The notes under the pieces: model-generated | Told to the model about the DNA's origin: nothing | The model's input: the letters and a program-made list of their open reading frames with translations, nothing else | The model's database searches: none | Program-made: the position numbers and the translations under genes | Part shown: piece by piece, positions 9,701-17,100 of the stretch | How the letters are laid out: each line of letters opens with the position of its first letter | Position numbering within the stretch: the stretch's first letter is position 1 | Source: Methyloglobulus sp. | GTDB taxonomy: Bacteria; Pseudomonadota; Gammaproteobacteria; Methylococcales; Methylomonadaceae | Assembly (NCBI GenBank): GCA_013141505.1 | Contig: JABFQX010000006.1 | Span: 124,001-188,000, forward strand | Direction: 5' to 3' | Length of the DNA stretch: 64,000 bases

Positions 9701-9774
9701 GTGCTTGCTGCAAATACGGCAGAGCCACCAGCAAGCAATATTTGTTGAATCGCCTTACTTAGACGGTAATTCAT
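3739..9774 (-). CDS. Giant secreted multicopper oxidase, MofA-like
   Basis: This is a 2011-residue exported protein (signal peptide 1-28, cleavage near STLAA). Residues about 85-400 hold roughly seven glycine-rich repeats with a GGxGY core. The oxidase part spans about 465-1425 and has a complete copper set: H575-L-H577, H664-D-H666, H1302-SI-H1305-F-H1307 and H1407-C1408-H1409, with H1413 and M1418 closing a type 1 site. Large insertions between the motifs make it far longer than laccases (about 500). Behind it are fibronectin-III-like and Ig-like 'choice-of-anchor' domains (about 1425-2011). The architecture and the following FKBP and cytochrome c genes resemble MofA of Leptothrix, a candidate manganese oxidase, and other giant bacterial MCOs. 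Substrate is inferred: Mn(II), Fe(II), Cu(I) or organics are all possible. Its start overlaps the stop of the preceding small gene (ATGA). Confidence 0.88.
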   Translation of the reverse strand: MNYRLSKAIQQILLAGGSAVFAASTLAAVGQQNPPPGPGQIPDYFGVVPNYATSPQPLLTKVTVNTGVQVAAGSGASAAANLGAGGIITGFNNLVGGSGYVTPKVTITDQGLGNGASLAVTTTATVGGVLSVVNFVNGGSDCALSDTVDITAGAGTGATASVQSVDPDTGAVTAINIDNGGAGYTGGASFTVNCSGATAQNATGTFDATAGTSGVISTVDVTQVGQQYSPNAKVVFNDPSPTPGTGAIASVIVDANGAITEINVTNPGTGYSAATTADVIDVGTGTGATASATSKKVGATTGVITAIKVTAAGTGYRNPLIEITDANAGAAGQGAVLVATTYDYATDVMTDKVMDIQVLNAGSGYDAGTVVNITGGAGVVPITVTPLIENGSIVGIEGLNITDPNDATKLIRDPLFAGFGSGFKTPIAGSGIRKFVDALPGFAGVSSYVSGSDYAAGKNQLGQTLPIAVPDTITFPGSDYYEIEETSYTQKLHSDLPPTPLRGYRQLNVDTNAHPEHLGNQYLGPIIVAQKDRPVRVKLVNHLSTGVAGKLPIPVDTTYMGADGANDTDNRTALHLHGGNTPWISDGTARQWVKPAGEVGANKGESARDVPDMWFDASGNLINDPNCVQGSTTCTVPGATNNPGDGALTFFYTNEQSARLMFYHDHTEGTTRLNVYSGLAGGYVLQDPTEQAMISGGTAHDAAQAMGYTPAELAKYDNAHSYTAGTLPPIEDTIPLIIQEKTFMPDNTAPVLNFYGPFSSALNSQDPTWRWGTGTPATAQMGNGDLWVPHVFMPNQNPGDISGANAVGRWDYGAWFWPPFANLQNGPIANPYFNPACNTTTEYCEGPEIPGVPNGSLQAVLSNGVAGGVHDATRGGAITESPSATPEAFNDTPLVNGTAYPYINVDPKKYRLRILSVGNDRMLNLSLVVAASKNADSTALGNSGPVATAPAQLCNGSTGSPAAADCTEVKMVPFDATQNKAANTPFPPHWYTTQKGGVTFDGRPSGVFDPNTRGPAMVQIGTEGGFLSTPVVIKNQPVNYEYNPKNILIGNIKEHALLLGPAERADVLVDFSKFAGSTVILYNDAGAPVPAWDLRLDYYTGNYDNTDTGGAFSVIPGYGPNSRTLMQFRVSTNGGTSTHPVDDVSGFNLAALTTAVQTAFKTSQEPIIVPQSAYNAVYNIAATDSIGTDLSSIFSTNLKFKPLSLPDLNGDRTLLPGSVNLELEPKTIIEDWTMNWGRMNALLGTEVPHTTAINQTSIPQAFVDPPTDLVKITPNDNMIPVTGTLPDGTQLWKVTHNGVDSHSIHFHLFHVQLVNRVGWDGAIYPPEANELGWKDSVLMHPLSDVIVAMRPMVMKDLPFKVPNSHRLLDPAKPVGAPSEFFNFNPLNGNASTVTNQEVNYGWEYLWHCHILGHEENDMMRSIAVAQPPEASTLVSAATKVANGIQLDWTDNSIISNWVTIQRSLDSGFNTGLTTFEVVEPECANQAGCARTYTDTTVPAATSVYYRIMANNTVGAGDGKLDTPRNADGSYGATLPAALSSLTPGFAGYANVTANSVWSGTASWVAVPTASVTAGPLAFGDLLLNTTSAAQTVTVKNTGTGNLAISGAALTTGTNYAITSNTCPVSPAVLAPNATCDINVTFKPTATGALADTLTITDNSSTGPTQTVTLNGNGTAPVAGVTGALTFGNQNIGTTSAAQAVTLSNTGTAPLTIASIVAPAQFAQTNNCGLSLAAGTTCTINVTFTPAAAGAANGNLVITDNSNGVSGVQQTVALSGTGVSPVVLNTPTNLKATVTGTNVALTWGDASTGETGYVVQRAPVTISAAGVQTTGAFATITTPSGNLAANAVSVTNTGVTAGLYTYHVYAVNGATNGAFATVYAYTGTAMATPAQPAASAAGNRTTNSINVVWTVSTPATNAITGYVVQRCNSGVTYGNILTGTTSPNAIAQGAAGLACAAGTWTTINTTTTGSAGVSFNNTGLAGKTLYGYRIAAINTLTGVTTANSTARILWTN

Positions 9775-10109
9775 TGTGCGCCCCCTTGATTAGTCGGCAG
9801 TTGATTGTTAGTTAAACCATCACTCGCCTGACCTTGACCCGTGTAGCCATGATGCCTGATGGCCCAGTTGTGCAGTTTTTGTTGATGCTCCTTTTGATGC
9901 TCCGCCCTTAACTTTCTTGCAGCCTGTTTTCTGGCGGAATGCGGCGATTTAAGGCCTTTGTTATGCGTATTGCGTGACTGCACGGGGTCGCCGTTAATGA
10001 CCGGGGCATTAGCTGAAGCTGCACCAGCTTTAGCCAGCGCAACCCCGCTAATCAAAAATAAAAACAGGATTGCCAAAGACGATCCTGTTACACGTTTATT
10101 TCCTCTCAT
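9771..10109 (-). CDS. Small basic secreted protein preceding the giant MCO
   Basis: I do not recognise this family. From the ATG at 10109 it is 112 residues: a signal peptide (MRGNKRV, then a hydrophobic core to GVALAKA) and a hydrophilic Lys/Arg/His/Gln-rich body (KQAARKLRAEHQKEHQQKLHNW, about residues 55-80) with a Gly/Gln/Asn-rich tail. An upstream in-frame ATG at 10157 would add 16 residues, but the signal peptide fits the inner start better, and AGAGG lies 12 nt before it. Its stop codon overlaps the MCO start (ATGA), so translation is probably coupled. The His-rich body could bind metal, but no defined motif is visible. Confidence 0.7.
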   Translation of the reverse strand: MRGNKRVTGSSLAILFLFLISGVALAKAGAASANAPVINGDPVQSRNTHNKGLKSPHSARKQAARKLRAEHQKEHQQKLHNWAIRHHGYTGQGQASDGLTNNQLPTNQGGAQ

Positions 10110-10442
10110 ACTTTTATAATTCCTCTCATTATTAATATTTAACCAATTGTTTTTCATGCTTTTTTATTAATTAATATTTTTCAAATTGAAACCTCTCTAA
10201 TAAAGCATGTTAGCTTGCTCACTCTATTTCCAAATCATCGCACCAACCGATTCAAAACTAGGTGTACATAAATTTGACGATTACTATTAGCAAAAAGGCA
10301 AAACCCAGTCCCACCGACCTTTCTGATAAGAAATGACTGAATGCCTGGTTACACATCCATCTTTTCAAATCCCACTAAACTAGCAATCAATCATGGAGTC
10401 CTATCCGTGGCGCGAATATTACGTTGTTTTATTTTTCTTCAA

Positions 10443-10461
10443 TATCCGTACGAATACCTAT
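10443..10461. promoter_or_regulatory. Putative shared operator upstream of operon A
   Basis: On the minus strand this reads ATAGGTATTCGTACGGATA. Fifteen bases (CGTACGAATACCTAT on the plus strand) are identical to the site at 28965-28984 upstream of operon C, and a weaker version lies at 17495-17512 upstream of operon B. The CGTACG core is palindromic, as expected of a dimeric regulator site. The rest of 10110-10562 is AT-rich and holds no gene I can support. Confidence 0.4.
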
Positions 10462-10562
10462 GAACAAGCCCCAAATGAACCTTTTGCAGCTTTTTGGAAT
10501 GAATGCAGATTGGGTTAGGTGTTAACGTTAAGCAAGTTGGCTTTGCCACGTCATTCTGAGTG

Positions 10563-10730
10563 TTATTGATTCGGCCTCATGAAGTTTTAATTTGCCTTCG
10601 CCTACTTCGAATCCGCTCAGCATTTATGCCCATTGGGTACAAGTCCGCTCAAGGAGCGCCTCGGTAATGTTCCCTGAGCGAAGTCGAAGGGTAGCGGGGC
10701 CATTTCAAACATTAAAAGGCCGAATCTATA
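10563..10730. repeat. Family 2 MITE-like repeat, copy 2 (most complete)
   Basis: This 168-bp element has ends TATTGATTCGGCCT and, read inversely, TATAGATTCGGCCTTTTAAT, with inner arms around CTTCGAATCCGCTCAG and CTGAGCGAAGTCGAAGGG. It is colinear with the copy at 2291-2457. A short plus-strand reading frame over it is an artefact of the repeat. Confidence 0.75.
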
Positions 10731-11037
10731 AGAAAAGCCAGAAGCAGCTAATTAGGGAGTTTAGAAGGGCTGAAAAAAGGGAGCCGCCGAAAGGCGCAGA
10801 TCAATGGGCACAAGAAAGAAAGCCACCAAGTCCGTAAAAATGACAGCGTCGGCATTGCCTGATTTTAAAAGGGTCGAAGAAAAGACCGTGCTGGGGTGAA
10901 GTCCTTGGCAAATTGCCAAGAGAATGGGGCTGAATCAGATACCTAAGCCGATTGAGCAACCCTATTTATTATTAAGCGTATCTTGCTGGCTATCGGTAAG
11001 AGTCGTTGTACAAATATTTGCGTATATGCCGTTAAAC
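10731..11037. other. Unassigned stretch, possible remnant
   Basis: No intact gene is visible. On the plus strand, two frames carry short basic protein-like stretches (QKQLIREFRRAEKR near 10745-10785 and ALPDFKRVEEKTVLG near 10850-10895), as if a small coding sequence had decayed by frameshift next to the repeat. I cannot assign it to a family. Confidence 0.25.
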
Positions 11038-11640
11038 CTAACGGGATACAGTGCCCAGCGAATTGAATTCACTTATTAAATCATGGGCGTTGGCGGTTCC
11101 TTCAATTCGCACCCAAGAACTGGAGTTGGCGGCACGCATAAGGGTCAATGATGTGTGGTTCATTTTGTCGCCACGATAAGCATCAAAAGCCCTTTGAATC
11201 AATTGCAATTCGGCAAGGTCGCCAGTCAAAAATTGCCAATTTGATCCGGCCTTAAATTTTTTGGCATATTCGGCCAACGTAGCAGGCGTATCGTGTTCAG
11301 GGTCGATGGAGATCGAAACGAATCGCAGATTGGGCGATGAGGAGCCAATAGATTCATAGACTTTGGACAATATCGCCGTCATGATTGGGCAGATGGTGTT
11401 ACAGGTTGTGAAAATAAAATTCACGATGACTGGACTACCCTGATCCAGGACAACGGAAAGTTGGGTTTTTCGTCCATCTTGGGTGACTACATCGACACTC
11501 GGGACTTTATAGCCATGAATAGAACGCGAATAACTCGGTTGAGGTATGGCTTCAGCTTTGATGGTCGTGCTGGTCGCAAACAACAGCAAAGCAATGGCTA
11601 TTACCAGAGGATGTGGGCATTTAATATCAGTAATGTGCAT
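11038..11640 (-). CDS. SCO1/SenC family copper chaperone (copy 2)
   Basis: This complete 200-residue SCO protein has a signal or anchor at about 10-30 and the copper motif C80-NTI-C84-P, with the conserved His at 162 (KMNHTS) and the core RFVSISIDPEHDTPATL. It closely matches the partial SCO at the left edge. It follows a cytochrome/binding-protein fusion, as that one does, but with a 201-nt gap holding a family 2 repeat. Expected role: periplasmic copper delivery or thiol redox control for a copper enzyme. Which of the local MCOs or a terminal oxidase it serves is not shown. Confidence 0.92.
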   Translation of the reverse strand: MHITDIKCPHPLVIAIALLLFATSTTIKAEAIPQPSYSRSIHGYKVPSVDVVTQDGRKTQLSVVLDQGSPVIVNFIFTTCNTICPIMTAILSKVYESIGSSSPNLRFVSISIDPEHDTPATLAEYAKKFKAGSNWQFLTGDLAELQLIQRAFDAYRGDKMNHTSLTLMRAANSSSWVRIEGTANAHDLISEFNSLGTVSR

Positions 11641-11660
11641 AATTAATCAATCCATTTTCT

Positions 11661-11770
11661 TCTATTGATCCGGCCTTTTAATGTTTAACCTGCCCCTTCG
11701 ACTCTGCTCAGGGCGTCTGCGTTGTATCCGCATCGTTCCCTGAGCAGAGCCGAAGGGAAGTTAAACTATA
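11661..11770. repeat. Family 2 repeat, shortened copy 3
   Basis: One end is TCTATTGATCCGGCCTTTTA. The inner arms CCCTTCGACTCTGCTCAGGG and CCCTGAGCAGAGCCGAAGGG form a long hairpin. The far terminus is missing the GGCC block found in copies 1 and 2. It sits between the second cytochrome fusion and the SCO gene and could act as a transcriptional attenuator. Confidence 0.7.
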
Positions 11771-11841
11771 CCAATTGATACCCTCCTTCCTGAGGATATG
11801 ATGCCTTTTGGCTTAGCTATTTGCAGGAACGTAGCTGGGCT

Positions 11842-13536
11842 TTATGGAACTATCCAACCGTTCTCTGACAACAAATGTCCATCGGGAGACACTTTAACAA
11901 TATAACCGCCCTTCGACGCAAACCGTTGCCCAGCCCCCAAGCTAAGATGCGGGTAAATACTGTTCGTGGAGAGCGTGGCTAACATGCCCTCCACTCGTTC
12001 GATGATATACGCCGGCGAAAAATTGTCGAGCAGGTGCATAATAACTTCCGCTAACACTTGTGCGGAAAAAAATGTATTGGCTTGTAAGTGTTCGTCCACA
12101 AAAGGAATTTGTTTCGATTTTAACCAGGATTTTACGCGCATAAGCTGCACTTGCTTGGCATCTGGCAATTCCCAAGGATAGATAAGGTATAACTTTGCTT
12201 TTGTGGCATCAGGGAGCTTGACCGCAGGATCGCCCATAAGATTCGCTGATCCATATACAGCGGCAATTCCGTTTGGAAGTTTTTTAATATCCCCCAAGGT
12301 TTCAAGGTCTTCCTTGTTGAGCCATACCACTAGGATTCCTTTATCCTGCTTCTTAAATAGATTCTCCCAAAATGCGGTTCCCAGTTTTTCAGAACCCGCC
12401 ACACTAATATCCTGCAAGCGTGGTTCATCGGTTTTTTGCAGTGCATTATGCAAGGCTTTCGCTGCCACCACACCCTGCCCGTTATCGCGAAAAACCTGGA
12501 TAATCGCCTGATTTTTGGTTTTGGCAGTTGTGTTTTTCAGGTGATTTGCCAAAACTTCAGCTTCTAAGGTTATGCCTTTGGAAAAATAAGTGGTGTAAAA
12601 ATCGGTGTCCGAAATCACAGGAACATCGGTATTAGGGAAAAGGCAGGCAACTTCAAAGTGTTCACAAAATTGGTGGATGGGCTGCCAACCTGAGGCACTG
12701 AGTCCACCGAGCATGGCCAAAACCGGCTGGGCTTTATAGTAATTTTCTAATTGTACAGGCCAAGTGGATTCAGCCCCTTTTAACTCCCAAACATGTAATT
12801 CCCATTTACGGTAAACCTGATACATCTTGTAGGCACTGAACTTAGCCCGTTTGGTATTATGCCGGGTGTCGGCATTTTTGTCCTGAAAATAACCTGTCAG
12901 GATGTCCAGCATAGCTTTCCTTTTTACTGGATCAACGCCTTCGGTAACAACCGTGGCAAAATGTAGTGTGGTGCCATCAACGCCCGGTATGCTTGAAGAA
13001 GATTCGGATTTTAAATACACAGTCAACGCCGCGACAGTGTCTTCATCCAATGCATAGCGCGGCATTAACGGATCAAGTTTACGCCCGGACGGATCAATGC
13101 CCTCCCTGATCGCTCTGACAAGAGTTTCATCCGTATAAGGAAGTCGCATGCTGCCAGCGTATTTAAATGCTTTTGGCAATACGCCCAGTGTTACTGATGC
13201 CTCGGCTGGTTTAAATAGTGCCTTTGCCGTCAATGGCGGAACTTGCTTGCCACCTTCGCTCGAGCCAAGGCGACTTCGGCGGTGGCAACTGACACAACTA
13301 AATTGATCGCCGTTGACAGGCGCATCACCGCCGACAATGGCTTGAATGGCGTCACCTGAAGCAGTGTGTCCGGTAAGGTAGATTTGTTTGCCGATGTCCA
13401 GTCTTTTGGTATCGGCGGCTGTGTCTTCAGTTTTAGCAGGCTGATCGGCGAGTGCCACGGAACACAACAAAGCCAAAGTAAGAATCAATACGACTCTGCT
13501 CCAGCAAATACCGAACCTGTTAATGAAACTAATCAT
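11842..13536 (-). CDS. Cytochrome c fused to a periplasmic-binding-protein-like domain (copy 2)
   Basis: This 564-residue paralogue of the gene at 568-2262 has the same layout. A signal peptide (1-30, ending SVALA) is followed by a monoheme cytochrome c with C81-VS-C84-H85 and probable axial M158 (LDPLMPRY). A type I periplasmic-binding-like domain follows (about 190-560), with shared blocks such as LHFATVVTEGVDPVKRKAML, WELHVWELKGA, PHLSLGAGQRFASKGGYIV and a C-terminal ENGWIVP. Equal length and end-to-end similarity show that the whole two-domain unit was duplicated. It overlaps the upstream 193-residue gene by 4 nt (ATGA), so the two are translationally coupled. It is probably an electron carrier between an oxidase and the respiratory chain, or a redox sensor; I cannot decide which. 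Confidence 0.82.
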   Translation of the reverse strand: MISFINRFGICWSRVVLILTLALLCSVALADQPAKTEDTAADTKRLDIGKQIYLTGHTASGDAIQAIVGGDAPVNGDQFSCVSCHRRSRLGSSEGGKQVPPLTAKALFKPAEASVTLGVLPKAFKYAGSMRLPYTDETLVRAIREGIDPSGRKLDPLMPRYALDEDTVAALTVYLKSESSSSIPGVDGTTLHFATVVTEGVDPVKRKAMLDILTGYFQDKNADTRHNTKRAKFSAYKMYQVYRKWELHVWELKGAESTWPVQLENYYKAQPVLAMLGGLSASGWQPIHQFCEHFEVACLFPNTDVPVISDTDFYTTYFSKGITLEAEVLANHLKNTTAKTKNQAIIQVFRDNGQGVVAAKALHNALQKTDEPRLQDISVAGSEKLGTAFWENLFKKQDKGILVVWLNKEDLETLGDIKKLPNGIAAVYGSANLMGDPAVKLPDATKAKLYLIYPWELPDAKQVQLMRVKSWLKSKQIPFVDEHLQANTFFSAQVLAEVIMHLLDNFSPAYIIERVEGMLATLSTNSIYPHLSLGAGQRFASKGGYIVKVSPDGHLLSENGWIVP

Positions 13537-14114
13537 TCCTGGCCGTTGTTTTTTGTGGTTTTAAGCTGCGTATTCAAAATTTCGCCAACTATGATGTGTT
13601 CAACAGAAAAATCCGCGATACGCACCGCCAATTTTTGTCCTGTTCCCACCATTTTTCCCGGATTTGCGAATAAAATGGTGAAAACCATGCCTGGCTTAAC
13701 CTGTTTTGAGGTCTGCCGTAATGCACCAATGCGCGGCGTATTGGGTACTTCAAGTTTAATGCCACTACTTTCAACGATCACAATGGGTTTATTTTTAGTG
13801 TCCACTAGAGGAGCCGCCTTGCCCGGATCTGTAACCTGGAAACGAAAATCCAACATATGACCCGCAGCGGTAATATGGATGCCTTGCAGCCTCACTCCCC
13901 AGCGTTCTTCTATTGCCGTATCGTCAGTTGCAGACAACGGTTTGATGCCAAGATTTTTATCTACATTGCCCAATGCGGGCATTGTTGATTGAAGATCTTT
14001 ATTCGCAGCAAGATATGCCCTTGCCGACAAGCCGGCGACAATTAGAATTGCCACGCACAAAATCAAAACCAACAAGGCTCGGAACCGCTTATTTGCGAAC
14101 TGAAACACCATCAC
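13533..14114 (-). CDS. Membrane-anchored or exported protein of unknown function
   Basis: This is a 193-residue protein with an N-terminal hydrophobic segment (about 13-35) and an otherwise soluble, beta-rich body. It has a conserved-looking core WGVRLQGIHITAAGHMLDF at about 72-90, followed by RFQVTDPGKAAPLVD. I do not recognise a named family. The gene lies 57 nt after the subtilisin stop and overlaps the cytochrome fusion by 4 nt, so it is part of operon B and probably acts in the periplasm with that cytochrome. It has no Cys in the mature part and no obvious metal-binding motif. Confidence 0.72.
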   Translation of the reverse strand: MMVFQFANKRFRALLVLILCVAILIVAGLSARAYLAANKDLQSTMPALGNVDKNLGIKPLSATDDTAIEERWGVRLQGIHITAAGHMLDFRFQVTDPGKAAPLVDTKNKPIVIVESSGIKLEVPNTPRIGALRQTSKQVKPGMVFTILFANPGKMVGTGQKLAVRIADFSVEHIIVGEILNTQLKTTKNNGQE

Positions 14115-14171
14115 TCCTTAAATGTTATATAGATAGAATCATAGACGGTTTTGCTCACTTTGGTAGTTTGA

Positions 14172-17100
14172 TTAAGGTTGCACACTCAAACTGACTGTAC
14201 GAGCGTTCGATTGTGCACCCAAGTCATCACTCACGCGATAACTGTAGCCGATGGCATTCAAATTATTGCCATTAGCCACTGTAACCGCCACCGTACCATC
14301 ACAGTTGTTAACGATAGTACCCCGAACGCCGGGAATGATACCTAGCGCCGCTTGACCACACTGAGCATTGGCAAGTACGTTAACACCTGTCCCTACCGAT
14401 GTCACTGTTGTTGTATTGGCAACCACAGTGCGCCCTACCCCATCGGTTGGAATGTTGGTAGTAGTGTTAGGATCGGTATCATTAAGCGCAACCGCCATCT
14501 TTATGACCCGGTTCGTGAGAACAGTACAAATACCGGGCATGGTCGTTCCGTTGTTGCTGATGTCGTATAAGCAGTTATCCGCCACGGTTGTCGGCGGCCC
14601 ATCAGTACGCATGTAAACAGGTGCACCAGTCGCAGGAAGGCTCAGCAAGGTTCCATCATAAGCTCGATACTTAAAACTAGTGTTCGCCGCCGTAGCCCTA
14701 ACATAAGTAAAAGAGCCATCGGCATTCAAGTTTAACGTGCCACCACCAGTCAAGCTATTCGCCACATATTGTGCGGTCAAAAGGTTATTTTCCGCGTCGG
14801 TGTCATTTTTTAGCACGCCCAGCCCCAAAGTGCCCGCCGCATTAACCGAACGCACCACATTAGCGCGGTAAAGGAAGATGTCGCTGTTTGCTTTTGGCGC
14901 AGTATTTGGTATTACATTGATAGATGCCGTTGCGAGATTGCTCTGGTTATTGACCGACATGCCATCATTGGTTCGGTAGTTGAAGGCATAAATACCTCCT
15001 GCCACGCCGCTCGCGTTGAAACTAAAAGACCCGTCTGCATTAAGCGTAAGCATACCTGCGGATGGTGATGATACCAGCGTTGCCGCTAATGTATTGTTTT
15101 CAACATCACTATCATTAACCAACACGCCTGAAGCCGCTGAAATATTCAATACTTGTCCAGCGGTTACTGTATACACGCCATCATTGGCGGCAACCGGCGC
15201 ATCGTTTACCGGATTGACGGTAATCGTGACCGGTGTATTGCCGCTCTGGGCATTAGCAGTAGAGGCTTTGTAAATAAAACCATCGATACCATTGTAATTG
15301 GGAACGGGTATATAACTAAAACTGCCATCGGGATTGATGTTGAATGAAGCGGCATGGGCAGGGGCTGATATAAGCTGCACGGTGAGACCATTGCTTGGGC
15401 TGTCGTTGCTCAACACACCAGGTGCAGCAGCAACCAATGCATTGTCCTCAGCAATGCTGTAGCTGTCAGGTGCAGCCGTTACACTCGCCGCATTGACGGT
15501 TATATTTACCGTGGTTATGTTACTGCTCAAATCACCATCGGTGACGTGATACGTGAAACTATCGACCGACGTTGGGCTACCGTTGTGAGTATAGGCGACA
15601 ACGCCTCCCGAATTAACAGTTACGGTGCCATTGACGGGTTGCGTGTCGATAACCGGGGTCAGGGGTGAATTTTCCAAATCGGAATCATTTGCCAGCACGG
15701 GTATAGTAAGTAACCCGCCATTGCTGGCTTCAGCAGTATCGGCTTGGGCCACAGGCGCATCGTTGATCGGGTTAATGGACATAACGACAGTCACGACACC
15801 GCTTTCATGCAAACCATCGCTAACCTTATAGGTAAAGCTGTCCGTACCATTGTAATTACTTGCAGGTGTGTATACAAAAGAGCCATTCGTATTCAAGACC
15901 AAAGTGCCGTGGCTAACATCGGTATCGAGAATGGCGGATAGCGGATTATTTTGCGGGTCGGTATCATTACCAAGGACACCAGGTGCCGCCGTTGTTAACG
16001 TCACGTCTTCATCAAGCATATAACTGTCATCCACGCCCACCGGGTTTTGCCCGCTATTGGCCAGAAGATTGTATGCCCCCAGGACATTCAGCATCCCGTA
16101 TCCGTATTCGTTGTCTGGCCCCGGCGCACCCAAATCGGTGGCCGACGCTGTCAAGGCAGACTCTAAAGCTGTGACATCAGTGTTAGGAAAGGAATCAAGT
16201 AACAGCGCCATGCCACCCGTGACATGGGGCGCTGCAAACGAAGTGCCGCTAACGACAGCATAAGAAGCCTGTCCGGCAAAAGTAAGGTCAGAGGTAACGA
16301 CATCAACTCCAGGCGCGACAATATTCGGGAAAAGCGCGCCACCACACCCGGCGGGGGTTGGGCCTCGTGCGCTAAACGTAGCAACAGCAGAATAATAATC
16401 GACCGCACCCGCCGCAAAACTGCCCGGATTATTGGCCGGACTACTGCTTGACGATATTACAGGGCCGTCATTGCCAGCGGCAAATACCACCGCAATCCCG
16501 GCTGTTTTCAGTGCCTGTATATCCGCCTGAAAACGGGTATCACAAATACCGGATAACGCAGTTTGAAAAGATCCGTTGACCACGTCGGGCGCATCATCGG
16601 TCAGCGGATTATTGTCAGGGTCTAGCAACCACTGAAAACTTTGGTGAAAATGACTTTCAAGCGCGGTTCCTTGGTTGTTAAAAATCTTGGTGGCAATCCA
16701 TTTTGCCCCAGGTGCAACACCGATGGTTGAACCGCCGGTATCGCCGCCGAGTATTAACCCCATGGTCTGGGTGCCGTGACCACTCCTTGCACCTGCATAA
16801 TCTTTAGGCGTTGCTTGTTGCCCGTGCGGATCAAACCAGCTATTGGTACCACCCCGCCATCTAGTGGCAAGATCAGGATGGATAACATCCACTCCGGTAT
16901 CCATATTGGCTACGACGACACTTTGGCCGGTATGTCCACTCTCCCAAACTTCGGGCGCATAAACAGCAGACAAATTCCACTCCGGTATTGCCAGCGTTGT
17001 CGCACCGGAAACAGGCGCACTCAACGTGGCATCCATAGAAACGCTGGCAACCCCAGCCCGCTTAGCCAGTTTACGAACCAAGCTCGCTGGCACCTTGGCT

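Noticed and set aside
10592..10837. Plus-strand 81-codon frame
   Set aside because: Its first half lies in the family 2 repeat; no ribosome site or recognisable domain supports it.
10731..11037. Structured non-coding RNA or riboswitch
   Set aside because: Some short pairings exist, but no recognisable architecture and no adjacent plus-strand gene to control.
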